A stretch of 64,000 nucleotides of DNA from a virus. Shown piece by piece: positions 9,687-20,234 of the stretch. Positions within the stretch are counted from its first letter, which is position 1; each line of letters opens with the position of its first letter. The notes beneath the pieces are model-generated. The model did no database searches. It saw only the letters and a program-made list of their open reading frames with translations, and was not told the origin of the DNA. Made by a program: the position numbers and the translations under genes. The stretch is from the IMG/VR virus record IMGVR_UViG_3300023174_000036, positions 186,001-250,000 of that record; one strand, written 5' to 3'.

Positions 9687-12600
9687 TATACTCTCCCCAC
9701 AGCAACTTGTATCATACCTGCTTCTCCGTAGTCTTTATCTTCCAGTGCTTTACCAATTACTGCACCCAAAGTAGGATTCAAAGCCTTAACAGCATAACCA
9801 GCAGTGGCACTGGTGGTCAGCATGTCACCTTTCTTAACACGCCCAATAACTTTTACTGGCACACGACCGGCCAGTGCAATACACACCTTAATGCCAGTTT
9901 GCTCACCGTTCATCACATACGCTGGGTTGGCACTGACCACGCCAGCTGAACGTGTATCGTTTATTTGTGTTGTGACAGTGACTTCTTTGTCACCACCGAA
10001 CACCAACACTGTGCCTTCTTCGTAATCCTGGTCGCCTTCATAATATTCTGCCAAGTCGGCATAGGTAGCTTGTAGTCTACTTGCACCATCCAGTCTCCAA
10101 CGTCCAGTCATAACACCTGGAATAGTGTCGCCGCCTGTGGTCAGTGACAAGGATTTTAGTGTACCTAGACTAAAGTCAATTTGACTTGATGCCTGTATTG
10201 CCCACCATCCGTTAATACTTGCACTGCCTGCGTTAGGGCCACTTGGTGCTCCTGATTTGTCAGTGGTCAACAAGTTGGTTTTTAATGTACCATTGCTGAC
10301 ATCCAATGTACCAAACACAGTCATGTTGGAATTACTTGACGTTGTTCCCAGCACAGTCATGTAATCAAATCCGCCAGGTGTAGTAAATGTATTAGTTAAA
10401 GATGTAATTCCTAATGCTTTGTATCCACCTATCTTTATATAGTTGACATCAATGCCGCCTGAACTGTCTGTTTTAACAAGACTGTTAACAGCTCGTGTGG
10501 TAGTAATGCCTGTTACCGCATACACATTGTTTGCCACGTTTACGCCATCAAATGCCACTGTCACAGCACCGCTGGCATTGAATAACGAATTAGTAAGTCC
10601 ACCTGCATCTCCCACTACCTGTGCAGGAGTTAATTCAACAGGACTTGCAGTGGACCCGCTTCTGTTACCCAGTATGGTTCCGTTACTGATCTGCTGAATT
10701 TTACTCAACGTTACGCCAGTGCTTGCACTGGAGCTTGTTCGTAAACTGGCCCAGCCGTTAAACAATGTAAATTCGTTAGAGTTAAAACTGGACACGCCAT
10801 TGCTTGACTGTATTGAAGCCGCATTGCCACTTGGCGCTGATCCAGATACTCCGGCAATGGTCATTGACAACTTGCTTTGCAGAATACCAGCACTGGGTGA
10901 AATTTGTGTATTGACAATTGAACTTGGTTGTATAACAGCAGACAACACTCCAGTGCTAGTGTTAAAATCAAGATTTACGTCACCAGTAATGGTTTTATTT
11001 TTCCATTTGCTCACTGTTTGGTCGTACACAAGAATGTTATTTGTTGACGGCCCCACCACGGTGGTATCAATCAACTTATTAATAGCATTGTATGCCAGTA
11101 CTCTGCCATCAACATATAATTTATTTGCGGCTTCGTAGTCAGTGCCTGGTGTACCCAAGTTAACAATATTAAAATTGCCCATGTTGAAAGTGGATTTCAT
11201 GGCCAACGTGCCGTTTAATGGCACATATCCTGAACCAATCAAACTTGCAAGTGCAACCGGACTGCCTCCGTGGTCAATGCCCAAACGTTTATCAATGTAA
11301 CTTCTAATAGCACTTTGTACAGGAACAGTGTCACTGGCGTTGTTGGTCATGCTTGGATCAGTTGAAAATTCACTGACCACAACACCACGTTTGAATCCCA
11401 ATCCGTCCAAGTTACTCAACGCAATACTTGCGGAGAATGTAACTGATCCAGTTCCTTGGTCAACTGTAAAGAAACGTCCCACACGGAAGATACCGTTTTG
11501 GTCAGTGGTCACATAGAACACACGACCCACGCCTTCTTCTTTAATTTCTTGAGATTGTTGATAAACTTTGGCAGGGTTACCGTAAATCACAGTTGGCCAG
11601 TTGGTAGTGGTATAACTACCAGTTCCAATGTCTAGTAAATCATGACCAGTAACACGACAAGTACTAATACGTGTAGTAACTTGAGCTGATGAATTTATAG
11701 GATATCCTGCTCTTAAAGTCACTGCGGTTCCGGTACTGAATGGTTTGCTGATACCCAATTGAGTACTGGTTCCGCTAGTCACTGACAATATCACTGTGGT
11801 GGGCGTACTGGTACTCCATGTTCCTGGATTAAAATTATAAATTAATCTAATATTAGTTGTTGTTGATCCAGTGGTGTCGACTTTGTAAAAACCATTATAC
11901 AGTGTATTTGTGTTACCAGTAACTTGATACCACGTGCCAGCTGTTGGTACTGCACCGGAATTTATAGTTAAGTTAACTGTGTATGGTCCGCTTCCGGCAA
12001 TGCTGCCAAATCCACTAACGGTCCTACTAGCGCCCACAGTAAATGCACCAGGATCACTAGCATAAATTAACCCCAATCTAGTTGTTATGTTACCTGCTGT
12101 CACTGTAGAATTAATCTGAGGCGATTCAGAAAGAACTGGAGTTAATACTGCATCGCCATAGCTGACTGTAACGTTAGGAGCACTGCTGTATCCGTATCCT
12201 GGACTAACAATAGTTACTGATTGAATACTGCCGTTTGCAACTACGCAAGTAGCAATAGCCTGTACCAATGCGCCACCACCCGATATTTCAATTTGAGGAA
12301 CTACGGTATAGTTAGTTCCGGGATTACTGATAGTCAATCCTGACAAGTATGCTACCAGTGTTGACACAATGCTACTTCCGCTTGGAATCCAAGCCGCTGG
12401 ACTGACTGTGAATAATGTAGAACTGTCAATGCTTTGAATAACACAAGTACTAGGCACATATGTACCAGTTGCAGAACTAGAAATAACCATACCCACTGAT
12501 AATGCACTAGTGCTGGCAATAGAAATTTGTGTTTTACTTATAACCGACAACACTTGATATGTGCCATTATAACTGGCGTTTGCTTGATTGGCAATTGTTA

Positions 12601-15600
12601 AATAACTGTCCACCACAGGCAATGTGGTAGTAAATGGCACATCAAAAAACACTTGAGTATAATTTGTGTTAGTAGGCCCACTAACTTTTGAGTTGTAATT
12701 CAATGATGATACACCAGTACCGTCAGCTGAGTTATTCAGTACAGCATTGGGATCTATACTCAAATATCCGTTTTTACTAACACCAAATGTAATGGTACCA
12801 GCAGGTGTGGTATTTGCTATAGCACTTAGCGTAACAGTTGCGGTTATGGTTCCAGTTCCAGTCAATGTGACATTTGAAACAGTTTGTCCACTGCTGAACC
12901 CAGTACCAGTGACAACATCGCCAATGTCAATACTTCCTGCCACGTTGGTTACAATTAATCTAAGTGTTGCATCATCGTAGCTACTGAATGCCCCAGTTGC
13001 AATAAACAACGGCGGAGTATAACCAGTGATACGGTGAACTCGTCCATTCCAGCCAGCCAAAAAGATTCCCTTGTTCAATTGGTCAATTTGGCTTTGCTGA
13101 CTGATTTGCAACACTGCTATTTTATTATCACCAACTTTACTACCCTGTGTTTTATTAGAATCACTAGGATCCAATTGGGTAATATTTGTGCCATCAGTTG
13201 TGAATTTATAATAGTTGAATGAACTATCACTTTGTAGAACAGCAACGTTTGCTGGCAACAATTCGCCTGTTGATTCTGTCAAGTTATAAGCAATAATTCT
13301 ATAAATGTCGCCTAAGTTTTCACTGTACTGAACAGCAGTACTGGGTCTTGTTGGTTTGACGTTGTCGATATCATTAAATTTGATATTTTGATTAACACGA
13401 ATGGTCAGCATTTGTCCATCGTATAATGCGTATGCCAGTCCTGTGGTGATAGTGCTGTTTGTACCAGCGGTACTTAAATTTAATTTAAGTACGTTTTGCC
13501 CGTTGACTGTGATGGTGGTATGCTCAATAGTACTGATAAGGTATCGATAGATAGCACCGCCTGATGCGGAGTGATCAATCTCAATCTCAGCATTGTTTGG
13601 AGGAGTATATGTATAACCAATAATCCAAATTCCCAAGGCCTGAGCAGTGGCAGTTGGAGCCATCTGTGTTGAAACTAATCCCTGTTTGTATACCTGTGCA
13701 GTCTGGACCATGTCGTTGGCCAATTTTACAGAATCGGGCAATTCAGTCACATCGTAACCGCTGGATCTCAAACCGTAATTACCATGTGCATTGGAGCCTG
13801 CTACAGAACGAATTTGTCCGCCGTTGTTGGCCCAATAGTGAGTATGACAATAATATGTAAATGTTGAAACTTGTTCAGTTACGCCGCCGTTGGTGGCCAC
13901 AATCGCATAACCCAAGTCGTTAATCATAGCAAAGTCATTGGCCAACATTGATCGATTACCACCCATCTCAATGTTAATACTAGTGCCGCCGCCAGCATCT
14001 AAGTAACTGATGACTCCGTTTTGTATAGAAGTTTTTGCAGACACAATAGCGCCAGCATCCAGTATGCGTTGGCTATTTTGTCCAGCTGTGGTAGGTGCTG
14101 TTCTACTTGGCACAGTTCCGCCCACTGTTAATTTTAAGTTAGTGCTAGTTACTGTAGCAATTGCACTCATAACAACAATATTAGTTACTGGATCATATGA
14201 TACAATAGTTGTTCCTGAAGGTACACCGGCATTGACTGCGCTGGCAATTGTTGCTCCATTTATCAGTGCAGGATTGTATGACACGTTGGTTATGTTAGCA
14301 GATCCTGATGTAATAGTACCAATTATGGAATTATTAAAATTGCCATCCAATATGTAATCAATGGCCAAACTGGCCAAGTTAGCCAGTATAGTTCCTTGCG
14401 CTGAAGTGGCCACAGGCAAATTAGTAACTTGCGGAGATACATTTCCCACCGTTGGTGTAACAGTGGTATTTACTACCACTGACTTTACCAAAGATATCAG
14501 TTTAGAAATTGCAGGTGAATACAAGTACTCCAACCCTGCAATCTGACTAACACTGTTGCTGTAATAGAATTGTGCAATATCTCTAGTTGCACTGTTGCCG
14601 CCGTATAACAAATCATAAGTCATTGCATCGATCAAATACCCCATGCGCTGACTCAAATCAAATGCACTATATCCCAAGTATCCTCTAGTGGCAAAGTTAC
14701 TTGCAACCCATGCAACTAGCTCGTCTCGAATGAATTGTTTGTTGGCTTTTAATATGTTTACTGCCCGTGACACGTTAGTGGCCACACCAATGGGCTCTGG
14801 GAATGTGGCCGCAGGCAATGCTGCCAAGCCGGAAGATATCATGTCAGTGACAGTGGTCATCTGACTGGTTATGATACCACGAGAAGTACCATTTGAAATG
14901 GCTGCGTTCATCAAGTCTCGAGTTTTGTTTAACCCGGCCAGCAGATATGTCTGTTTAATTCCCACCACAACATTTGCAGTTTGAAGATAATACAATCCTG
15001 TTTTGATGCTTTGGAAATTAGATCCCAGTACTAAGTCATTGGTTAAATCGTCGATGCGCAAGCCAACAGCAGTTGAGAAATTAGCAGTGTTATAAATGTT
15101 AACAGTGTTGAATGGTGTTGACACATCCAATGTCAATACAACTGTGTATGTGGCTGGATCAAAACTAACAACATCGTTAACTTGGAAACGATTACCTTGC
15201 ACATAAAACACACAAGGTGCTTGTGGTGGACGAATGTCTAATCCACTGTTTACGGAACCAGTCACAGTTACAGTGATACCTGCATCGGCCACATTGGTAA
15301 TGGTGCCAAACAATCTACCAGCAAATCCGTCAACAAATTGGCCGCCCCTGAAGGCCTGTCGATTTACCGATTGACTAAAACTTGAACAAACTTGCCCATA
15401 AGGTGATTTGGTTTTAATTTGACCTTCTGGATCCAGCACCATGGCAAAACCACCATGCCCTTGGAATGTTATATTGCTAACTCTTACTGCATCTCCACAC
15501 AAAATAACGTCAATGTCTCGATTATTTTTGGCAGTGCTGGTTATGTCTAATGGATTGGTCAAATAATGTCTGCCGTAATTGTATGTTCCATACAAATGCC

Positions 15601-18600
15601 AATTGCCAGAAGCATAAGTTGTTTTGGCGGCAAACGGATAGATAACTGAGCAGTTCATGGTATTTCCTGCTACAGATTCAACTACAGCTTTACCAGGAGG
15701 AACGTTATTGTCTTGAACAATTTTTCCAATCCAATTGGCCTGGGCCTGCCCAGAACCCAACGTGATAATAATTTTATCTGTGGTACTGCCTAATGTAATG
15801 CTAGCGGCAGTTGCATAATCAACTGATGTATTGGTCAATCCAATTTGTAGTCCGTCGATAACCGCATCTCGATAAAAGAAAATCTTTCTCCAAGGAGATT
15901 GCGAAATTCTATCCAATGGACGAATAATTGTTCGACGGAATTCATCGCCTTTGATACTACAGTTAGCGGGCAAACGTATTGGGTAGTCTTCATAGTATAC
16001 TCCGCTTTCAACAAAAATAGTAATGTTGAGATCGTTAACAGTTTCACCAAATTCCATCTGCTCAGTTGTTTGAAAGAAAGCAGGTTTAGTTAATCTTACT
16101 TGAATAGAATCTGTACTTGCACCACTGCCTGGCAAATATTTCACAATAGTACCTGCCGCACCCGATGTACTACCTAACAATATCTTGGCAGGAATAATGT
16201 GAACGCTGCCTGGAGATCCTTGATCCACATAGCCGTTGCCGCCGTTGCCAAACACCACAGTGTATATGCCAGTGCCAAACGATGCCGCAGGAGCTGAACC
16301 ATATCCGTTAGTAATGATACTAAGGATAGTATTCATATTATTAGTCAGAGTGGTCTTTGCTGGTGCTGATGCAGTCAATGACACATTGAACACTTGAGTA
16401 ACCAATGATTGAAAACGAGTAGCGGAAGTTTGATTTAATACTTGCAATGCCAAATTCTTAGCAAACGTTAAACCATCAACAGTTTCTGTCAATTGTGTTG
16501 TGATAGCTAGTCTAGCACTGGCACTTTTGTAATAACTTTTACCAGCAGTAACAGTTTGATAATTGCCACCTGTTAGTAAATCAATGCGCATACCTTCAAT
16601 AATATAGCCAATATCTCTATAACAAGTTACTTCGTTATAATTAAATCCGCCTTTGTATTTTGCAGTTAAGTAGTTGACCACACTGGCTGATATTGATGCC
16701 TTGTTACCAATAATAGTTGTTCGTGCGGCTTTGTATACACTATCAAATCCATCTAAGGTTGGATACACATACACCAATGATGTGTTGTTTTGAATGATAG
16801 TTGAAATATTTGAAAATCTTTCATTAATGGTTGATTGTGCCGCGCTGCCGCCAACCCATATGATGTTAAATGTTTGACTAATATCACCTTGGAATGTAGG
16901 AGTTACTACTGAATTAGACGACACCAGTGATGCTATATTCTGTAAACGACCAATTGCTTGTGCATAGATGCTACGCTCAGTGCTTGACAGCGTTGATACT
17001 CCGTTGAGCCAGTACTCGTAACCAGTTGGCAAACTGCCTGAATTTCCACCATAGGTAATGTCATATGCAATTGCTTCTATAAAATAATTGAGTCTGCGTT
17101 TAAAAGATGCAACTCCTTCTGAGGGAACAAAAGTAGGAGTTTGTACCAGCTGCCAAACATATGTTTCTTCTACTAAGAAATTGCTGTTGGCCAGTAATGC
17201 TTGTCTAGCATAAGTATAACCTGCATCTAATCCAGATGGACTAACATATGTAGGAACAGATCGAGAACCAATACCCAATGTTAATATATTTTTTATTGTG
17301 TTGAAATTAGCAGTAATAATACCGTTTATAACATCGTTATTAATAACAGAAAAACTTGTGTTAGAATTAATGTATGCAGTGGCCGCTGTTTTTAATGCTG
17401 TTTTCTGAGACACAATATCAGTTCTTGCTGTTAGCAACACAGACGATACAGCACTGATTGTGGGAAGCACAACTGTGGGGGTTGGCACACTGTTTGCATT
17501 GACAATGCTAGCAATAGAAGCTATGTTTGTTGAAATACTGCCTGAAGCGGCTGAGCCGCCCAGCACAGTTTCGTTTGTGTATTGTCTAAAACTGGTTTGA
17601 TACACAGTTGCAGGCTGAGCATTGATAATAATGGCTTGTGCTAAATTATTTACGTAGTTGATAGCCGCAACCCATGATTCTTTTTCTGAACTTAATAATT
17701 GATAAACTCCACCCTGCCAGTATTGCAAACCAGTGTATACACTTTGCTGATTCCCACCATACATCAAATCGTATACTACACTCCAAACTATGTAGTTTAT
17801 ATCGCGTTCACTGCGTGTTTTGCTGTATGCGACTGTTGGAAAGTTTGCTTTTAAGTAAGCAGTAACTTCAGCTTGGATAAACGGTATGTTAGCCAACAAC
17901 AGATCTCTTGCACTAACTAATCCAGATGCAGTTCCTTGTAATCTTGGAAATGATACTGCTGGTATGTCACCTGTAGTCAACAAATTATTAATCAAGTTGA
18001 TATTATTAGTGATGGATGACACAGCGTTTGTACTCAACGCTACTGATGGTATTGCTACTAGAGTAGTTTGTAAATTTAATAATGTAGCTTTGATTTCGTC
18101 AAGGTCTAATCCGGTATTGTATTGACCAAACGCTAGTGCAACTTGTATGCTTTGGAAAGACCCTTGAAAAACTAGATCGTAACATATAGCGTCAATGACT
18201 GCACCAATGTAATTTTGTGCATTAACAGTGCTGTAACTGTAGGCTAAAATTATGTTTTTGGCATAGTCAATACCATCCAACAGCTGAGTTAATTGTTCTG
18301 TAACTAGGTCTATGTAAATAGGATTGAATAATTTAGAAGCCTGCGTTACTGAATTGTAATTTGTGTTTAATACCAAATCATAACCAATGCCATCTACAAT
18401 ATTGCTTATGATTGAGTTATAACGTGCTGAATCAATTGGAATATAATTTACATATTTTTTATTAAGATACGCAATCGTTTCGCTTTGAATAAAACTTTTG
18501 TTAAGACGCAACAATTCACTTGCGTGTTCGTAACCACTAACTCCAGCATTACCGCCACTCAGTGTCACACTTTGTATAGTGCTGAATGTTTGATTAACGC

Positions 18601-19558
18601 CAACTGTGTAAGCAATTTTTTGTCTATAAGGTCCTGGCTCAATGCTTGATAAGTTAATTAAACTTTCAGCGGCCAATGCGGCCTGGCCAACTGTTTTATA
18701 AGCATACTGCCAAAAACGTCCTTCTTTGCCCTCTGGGCTTTTTGTTTGATTGTCGTCACCACTAGTTGTTGATACAAACAAATTGATATTGCTGGAATAA
18801 CTGTTGTTATCCACATAGTATTTGGTGGCCGCTTGCAAATCGTTGGCGCCATTTGGCGTGCCAAAGCCCTCCAATGGAGCTGGATGATCGCTAAGAGTCA
18901 ATGGCCCAGTCATCTTGTCACCGCCGCGATACACTGTATCTTTGCGTTGCATTACCTCAGTAGATACATAATTACCAGTCAAAGTTTTATCGTAATCTGG
19001 GTCATTGATTTGAGGAATAGCTGGTTCATTTCTTGCTCTCAAAGCATCAGTAATATATCCATTTGAAACAGCAACATAATGACTGTCTGCATAGCCTTTG
19101 TTAATGGCCAGTTGTGAAAGAGTAGTTGACACACCCAAGCTGGCGTAGGATGCATTGAACGCATCAACTAAGGCCTGACTGGGATTTGCTAATCGAGCAA
19201 TAGTAAAATTATTTGCATTTAAGTTCAGTCCTAGGCTAGGTGCGCTATCGCCGATCAATCCCGCCGTAGTCGATCTAATAGTTACACTAGCGTTATTAGT
19301 TTTATCAATTGCAATACCAGCACCAGCCACTAGGTCTCTAGCAGTTAATGTTGTCCCGGTAGTGTCAGACATGATTACTTGATTAGCGGAATAACTGGTA
19401 GGAGTATCTCCCAAATCGGTAAATCTAATAGTACCGCCTAGTCCAAAGACTGAGTAAATTTCATTAAAGTTTTCATTTACTTTACGGAAAGATTCGCGAA
19501 TACTGTCGCCCGTACCGTCATTACCTTGTACGCCAATGTCAATTAGTTGTTGTGTCAT
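9686..19558 (-). CDS. Giant tail-fibre protein of 3290 residues
   Basis: This is the largest gene of the window. The N-terminus has the shared motif (IDIGVQGNDGTGDSIRESF). Between about residues 385 and 1660, at least six degenerate modules recur with a RxxxYIIxxxxYDLxYGGNxxS core (near 400, 466, 600, 836, 996 and 1653), each preceded by an FIxxExxAYL helix. The centre and later parts are beta-rich and Thr/Ser/Gly-rich. The C-terminus has the DLAEYYEGD segment, then AGVVSANPAYVMNGEQTGI and VPVKVIGRVKKGDML, a known phage-fibre C-terminal domain that may act as an assembly or self-processing module. A long tail fibre or a very large host-recognition protein is likely. Confidence 0.9.
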   Translation of the reverse strand: MTQQLIDIGVQGNDGTGDSIRESFRKVNENFNEIYSVFGLGGTIRFTDLGDTPTSYSANQVIMSDTTGTTLTARDLVAGAGIAIDKTNNASVTIRSTTAGLIGDSAPSLGLNLNANNFTIARLANPSQALVDAFNASYASLGVSTTLSQLAINKGYADSHYVAVSNGYITDALRARNEPAIPQINDPDYDKTLTGNYVSTEVMQRKDTVYRGGDKMTGPLTLSDHPAPLEGFGTPNGANDLQAATKYYVDNNSYSSNINLFVSTTSGDDNQTKSPEGKEGRFWQYAYKTVGQAALAAESLINLSSIEPGPYRQKIAYTVGVNQTFSTIQSVTLSGGNAGVSGYEHASELLRLNKSFIQSETIAYLNKKYVNYIPIDSARYNSIISNIVDGIGYDLVLNTNYNSVTQASKLFNPIYIDLVTEQLTQLLDGIDYAKNIILAYSYSTVNAQNYIGAVIDAICYDLVFQGSFQSIQVALAFGQYNTGLDLDEIKATLLNLQTTLVAIPSVALSTNAVSSITNNINLINNLLTTGDIPAVSFPRLQGTASGLVSARDLLLANIPFIQAEVTAYLKANFPTVAYSKTRSERDINYIVWSVVYDLMYGGNQQSVYTGLQYWQGGVYQLLSSEKESWVAAINYVNNLAQAIIINAQPATVYQTSFRQYTNETVLGGSAASGSISTNIASIASIVNANSVPTPTVVLPTISAVSSVLLTARTDIVSQKTALKTAATAYINSNTSFSVINNDVINGIITANFNTIKNILTLGIGSRSVPTYVSPSGLDAGYTYARQALLANSNFLVEETYVWQLVQTPTFVPSEGVASFKRRLNYFIEAIAYDITYGGNSGSLPTGYEYWLNGVSTLSSTERSIYAQAIGRLQNIASLVSSNSVVTPTFQGDISQTFNIIWVGGSAAQSTINERFSNISTIIQNNTSLVYVYPTLDGFDSVYKAARTTIIGNKASISASVVNYLTAKYKGGFNYNEVTCYRDIGYIIEGMRIDLLTGGNYQTVTAGKSYYKSASARLAITTQLTETVDGLTFAKNLALQVLNQTSATRFQSLVTQVFNVSLTASAPAKTTLTNNMNTILSIITNGYGSAPAASFGTGIYTVVFGNGGNGYVDQGSPGSVHIIPAKILLGSTSGAAGTIVKYLPGSGASTDSIQVRLTKPAFFQTTEQMEFGETVNDLNITIFVESGVYYEDYPIRLPANCSIKGDEFRRTIIRPLDRISQSPWRKIFFYRDAVIDGLQIGLTNTSVDYATAASITLGSTTDKIIITLGSGQAQANWIGKIVQDNNVPPGKAVVESVAGNTMNCSVIYPFAAKTTYASGNWHLYGTYNYGRHYLTNPLDITSTAKNNRDIDVILCGDAVRVSNITFQGHGGFAMVLDPEGQIKTKSPYGQVCSSFSQSVNRQAFRGGQFVDGFAGRLFGTITNVADAGITVTVTGSVNSGLDIRPPQAPCVFYVQGNRFQVNDVVSFDPATYTVVLTLDVSTPFNTVNIYNTANFSTAVGLRIDDLTNDLVLGSNFQSIKTGLYYLQTANVVVGIKQTYLLAGLNKTRDLMNAAISNGTSRGIITSQMTTVTDMISSGLAALPAATFPEPIGVATNVSRAVNILKANKQFIRDELVAWVASNFATRGYLGYSAFDLSQRMGYLIDAMTYDLLYGGNSATRDIAQFYYSNSVSQIAGLEYLYSPAISKLISLVKSVVVNTTVTPTVGNVSPQVTNLPVATSAQGTILANLASLAIDYILDGNFNNSIIGTITSGSANITNVSYNPALINGATIASAVNAGVPSGTTIVSYDPVTNIVVMSAIATVTSTNLKLTVGGTVPSRTAPTTAGQNSQRILDAGAIVSAKTSIQNGVISYLDAGGGTSINIEMGGNRSMLANDFAMINDLGYAIVATNGGVTEQVSTFTYYCHTHYWANNGGQIRSVAGSNAHGNYGLRSSGYDVTELPDSVKLANDMVQTAQVYKQGLVSTQMAPTATAQALGIWIIGYTYTPPNNAEIEIDHSASGGAIYRYLISTIEHTTITVNGQNVLKLNLSTAGTNSTITTGLAYALYDGQMLTIRVNQNIKFNDIDNVKPTRPSTAVQYSENLGDIYRIIAYNLTESTGELLPANVAVLQSDSSFNYYKFTTDGTNITQLDPSDSNKTQGSKVGDNKIAVLQISQQSQIDQLNKGIFLAGWNGRVHRITGYTPPLFIATGAFSSYDDATLRLIVTNVAGSIDIGDVVTGTGFSSGQTVSNVTLTGTGTITATVTLSAIANTTPAGTITFGVSKNGYLSIDPNAVLNNSADGTGVSSLNYNSKVSGPTNTNYTQVFFDVPFTTTLPVVDSYLTIANQANASYNGTYQVLSVISKTQISIASTSALSVGMVISSSATGTYVPSTCVIQSIDSSTLFTVSPAAWIPSGSSIVSTLVAYLSGLTISNPGTNYTVVPQIEISGGGALVQAIATCVVANGSIQSVTIVSPGYGYSSAPNVTVSYGDAVLTPVLSESPQINSTVTAGNITTRLGLIYASDPGAFTVGASRTVSGFGSIAGSGPYTVNLTINSGAVPTAGTWYQVTGNTNTLYNGFYKVDTTGSTTTNIRLIYNFNPGTWSTSTPTTVILSVTSGTSTQLGISKPFSTGTAVTLRAGYPINSSAQVTTRISTCRVTGHDLLDIGTGSYTTTNWPTVIYGNPAKVYQQSQEIKEEGVGRVFYVTTDQNGIFRVGRFFTVDQGTGSVTFSASIALSNLDGLGFKRGVVVSEFSTDPSMTNNASDTVPVQSAIRSYIDKRLGIDHGGSPVALASLIGSGYVPLNGTLAMKSTFNMGNFNIVNLGTPGTDYEAANKLYVDGRVLAYNAINKLIDTTVVGPSTNNILVYDQTVSKWKNKTITGDVNLDFNTSTGVLSAVIQPSSIVNTQISPSAGILQSKLSMTIAGVSGSAPSGNAASIQSSNGVSSFNSNEFTLFNGWASLRTSSSASTGVTLSKIQQISNGTILGNRSGSTASPVELTPAQVVGDAGGLTNSLFNASGAVTVAFDGVNVANNVYAVTGITTTRAVNSLVKTDSSGGIDVNYIKIGGYKALGITSLTNTFTTPGGFDYMTVLGTTSSNSNMTVFGTLDVSNGTLKTNLLTTDKSGAPSGPNAGSASINGWWAIQASSQIDFSLGTLKSLSLTTGGDTIPGVMTGRWRLDGASRLQATYADLAEYYEGDQDYEEGTVLVFGGDKEVTVTTQINDTRSAGVVSANPAYVMNGEQTGIKVCIALAGRVPVKVIGRVKKGDMLTTSATAGYAVKALNPTLGAVIGKALEDKDYGEAGMIQVAVGRV

Positions 19559-19564
19559 TTGTCT

Positions 19565-19888
19565 TTAAACTCCGAAACTTGAACCGCACCCGCAAGTTGT
19601 GGTTGCGTTGGGGTTCTTTATGCTGAATGAACTGCCCTGTAAATCTTCTTTATAATCTATTTCTGCACCTGATAGATACTGCATACTCATTGCATCCACA
19701 AGTACACGAAACTCGTCCAGTGGAACTTCAAAATCATCTTCGTTTGCCACATCATCAAAAGTAAACCCGTAGCTAAAACCGCTACAGCCACCGCCTTGCA
19801 CAAATGTGCGTAATGCTAGTTTGGGATTGTTCTCTTCCGAGAGTAAATCTTTAATTTTTGTCTTTGCTGACTGAGAAATAGTGATCAT
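19565..19888 (-). CDS. A-type iron-sulfur cluster carrier (IscA/ErpA/HesB family)
   Basis: This 107-residue protein has the full A-type carrier pattern: [11 protein letters not shown] with Cys35, and a C-terminal TTCGCGSSF with Cys99 and Cys101. These three cysteines bind and pass on Fe-S clusters. I place the start at 19888 because an AAGGA ribosome-binding site lies 5 bases before it and upstream codons lack a site. A GATAAATA late-type box lies 18 bases upstream. With ten radical-SAM proteins in the window, each needing a [4Fe-4S] cluster, a phage-borne carrier makes sense, although that link is inferred. The family call is firm. Confidence 0.93.
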   Translation of the reverse strand: MITISQSAKTKIKDLLSEENNPKLALRTFVQGGGCSGFSYGFTFDDVANEDDFEVPLDEFRVLVDAMSMQYLSGAEIDYKEDLQGSSFSIKNPNATTTCGCGSSFGV

Positions 19889-19905
19889 ATTTGTCCTTGA
19901 TTGAA

Positions 19906-19913
19906 TATTTATC
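19906..19913 (-). promoter_or_regulatory. Putative late-type promoter GATAAATA before Fe-S carrier
   Basis: On the minus strand this reads GATAAATA, 17 bases before the Fe-S carrier start and just upstream of its AAGGA site. It is one mismatch from the T4 late consensus. Confidence 0.45.
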
Positions 19914-19933
19914 AAAGGATTTTATAACCTTAA

Positions 19934-19941
19934 TGTAAATA
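19934..19941 (+). promoter_or_regulatory. Putative late-type box TGTAAATA directly before ATG
   Basis: TGTAAATAC is followed by four bases and then the ATG at 19947, with no Shine-Dalgarno sequence between. If this is a late promoter, transcription would start at or near the ATG. The same arrangement is seen before the SOD gene and the AbrB-like gene. Confidence 0.3.
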
Positions 19942-19946
19942 CAGTT

Positions 19947-20234
19947 ATGTATATTGGAACTGAATTTAGAATAAACCAGCACATACGCACCAGTAAGAAG
20001 GGTAAGACACATTCTTATAGCCGTAAAGTAACAGTGGTTGTGTTCAAGTGCGATTCGTGTCACGGAGTATTCAACCGAGAAAAAGGATCCATGGATCCCA
20101 AACGATTAAACAACAATTTTTATCATGTGTGCGGGGATTGTGACCCTAAGAAATTTGCACAGATGAAAGGGGTAGAAGCACGTAAAGTGTGGGACATGCC
20201 TGTAAGCAGTCTTAAGACACTCGACCAATTCTAG
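19947..20234 (+). CDS. Small zinc-ribbon protein, function unknown
   Basis: This 95-residue protein has two cysteine pairs: CDSC near residues 36-39 and HVCGDC near 70-75, a typical four-cysteine zinc-binding arrangement. It is basic and Lys/Arg-rich between the pairs, so nucleic-acid binding is possible. It lies on the plus strand between two minus-strand genes, shares its upstream region with the Fe-S carrier gene, and its last 23 bases overlap the SOD gene end to end. I do not recognise a named family. An HNH-like or transcription-factor role cannot be supported, because no HNH histidines are present. Confidence 0.8.
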   Translation: MYIGTEFRINQHIRTSKKGKTHSYSRKVTVVVFKCDSCHGVFNREKGSMDPKRLNNNFYHVCGDCDPKKFAQMKGVEARKVWDMPVSSLKTLDQF

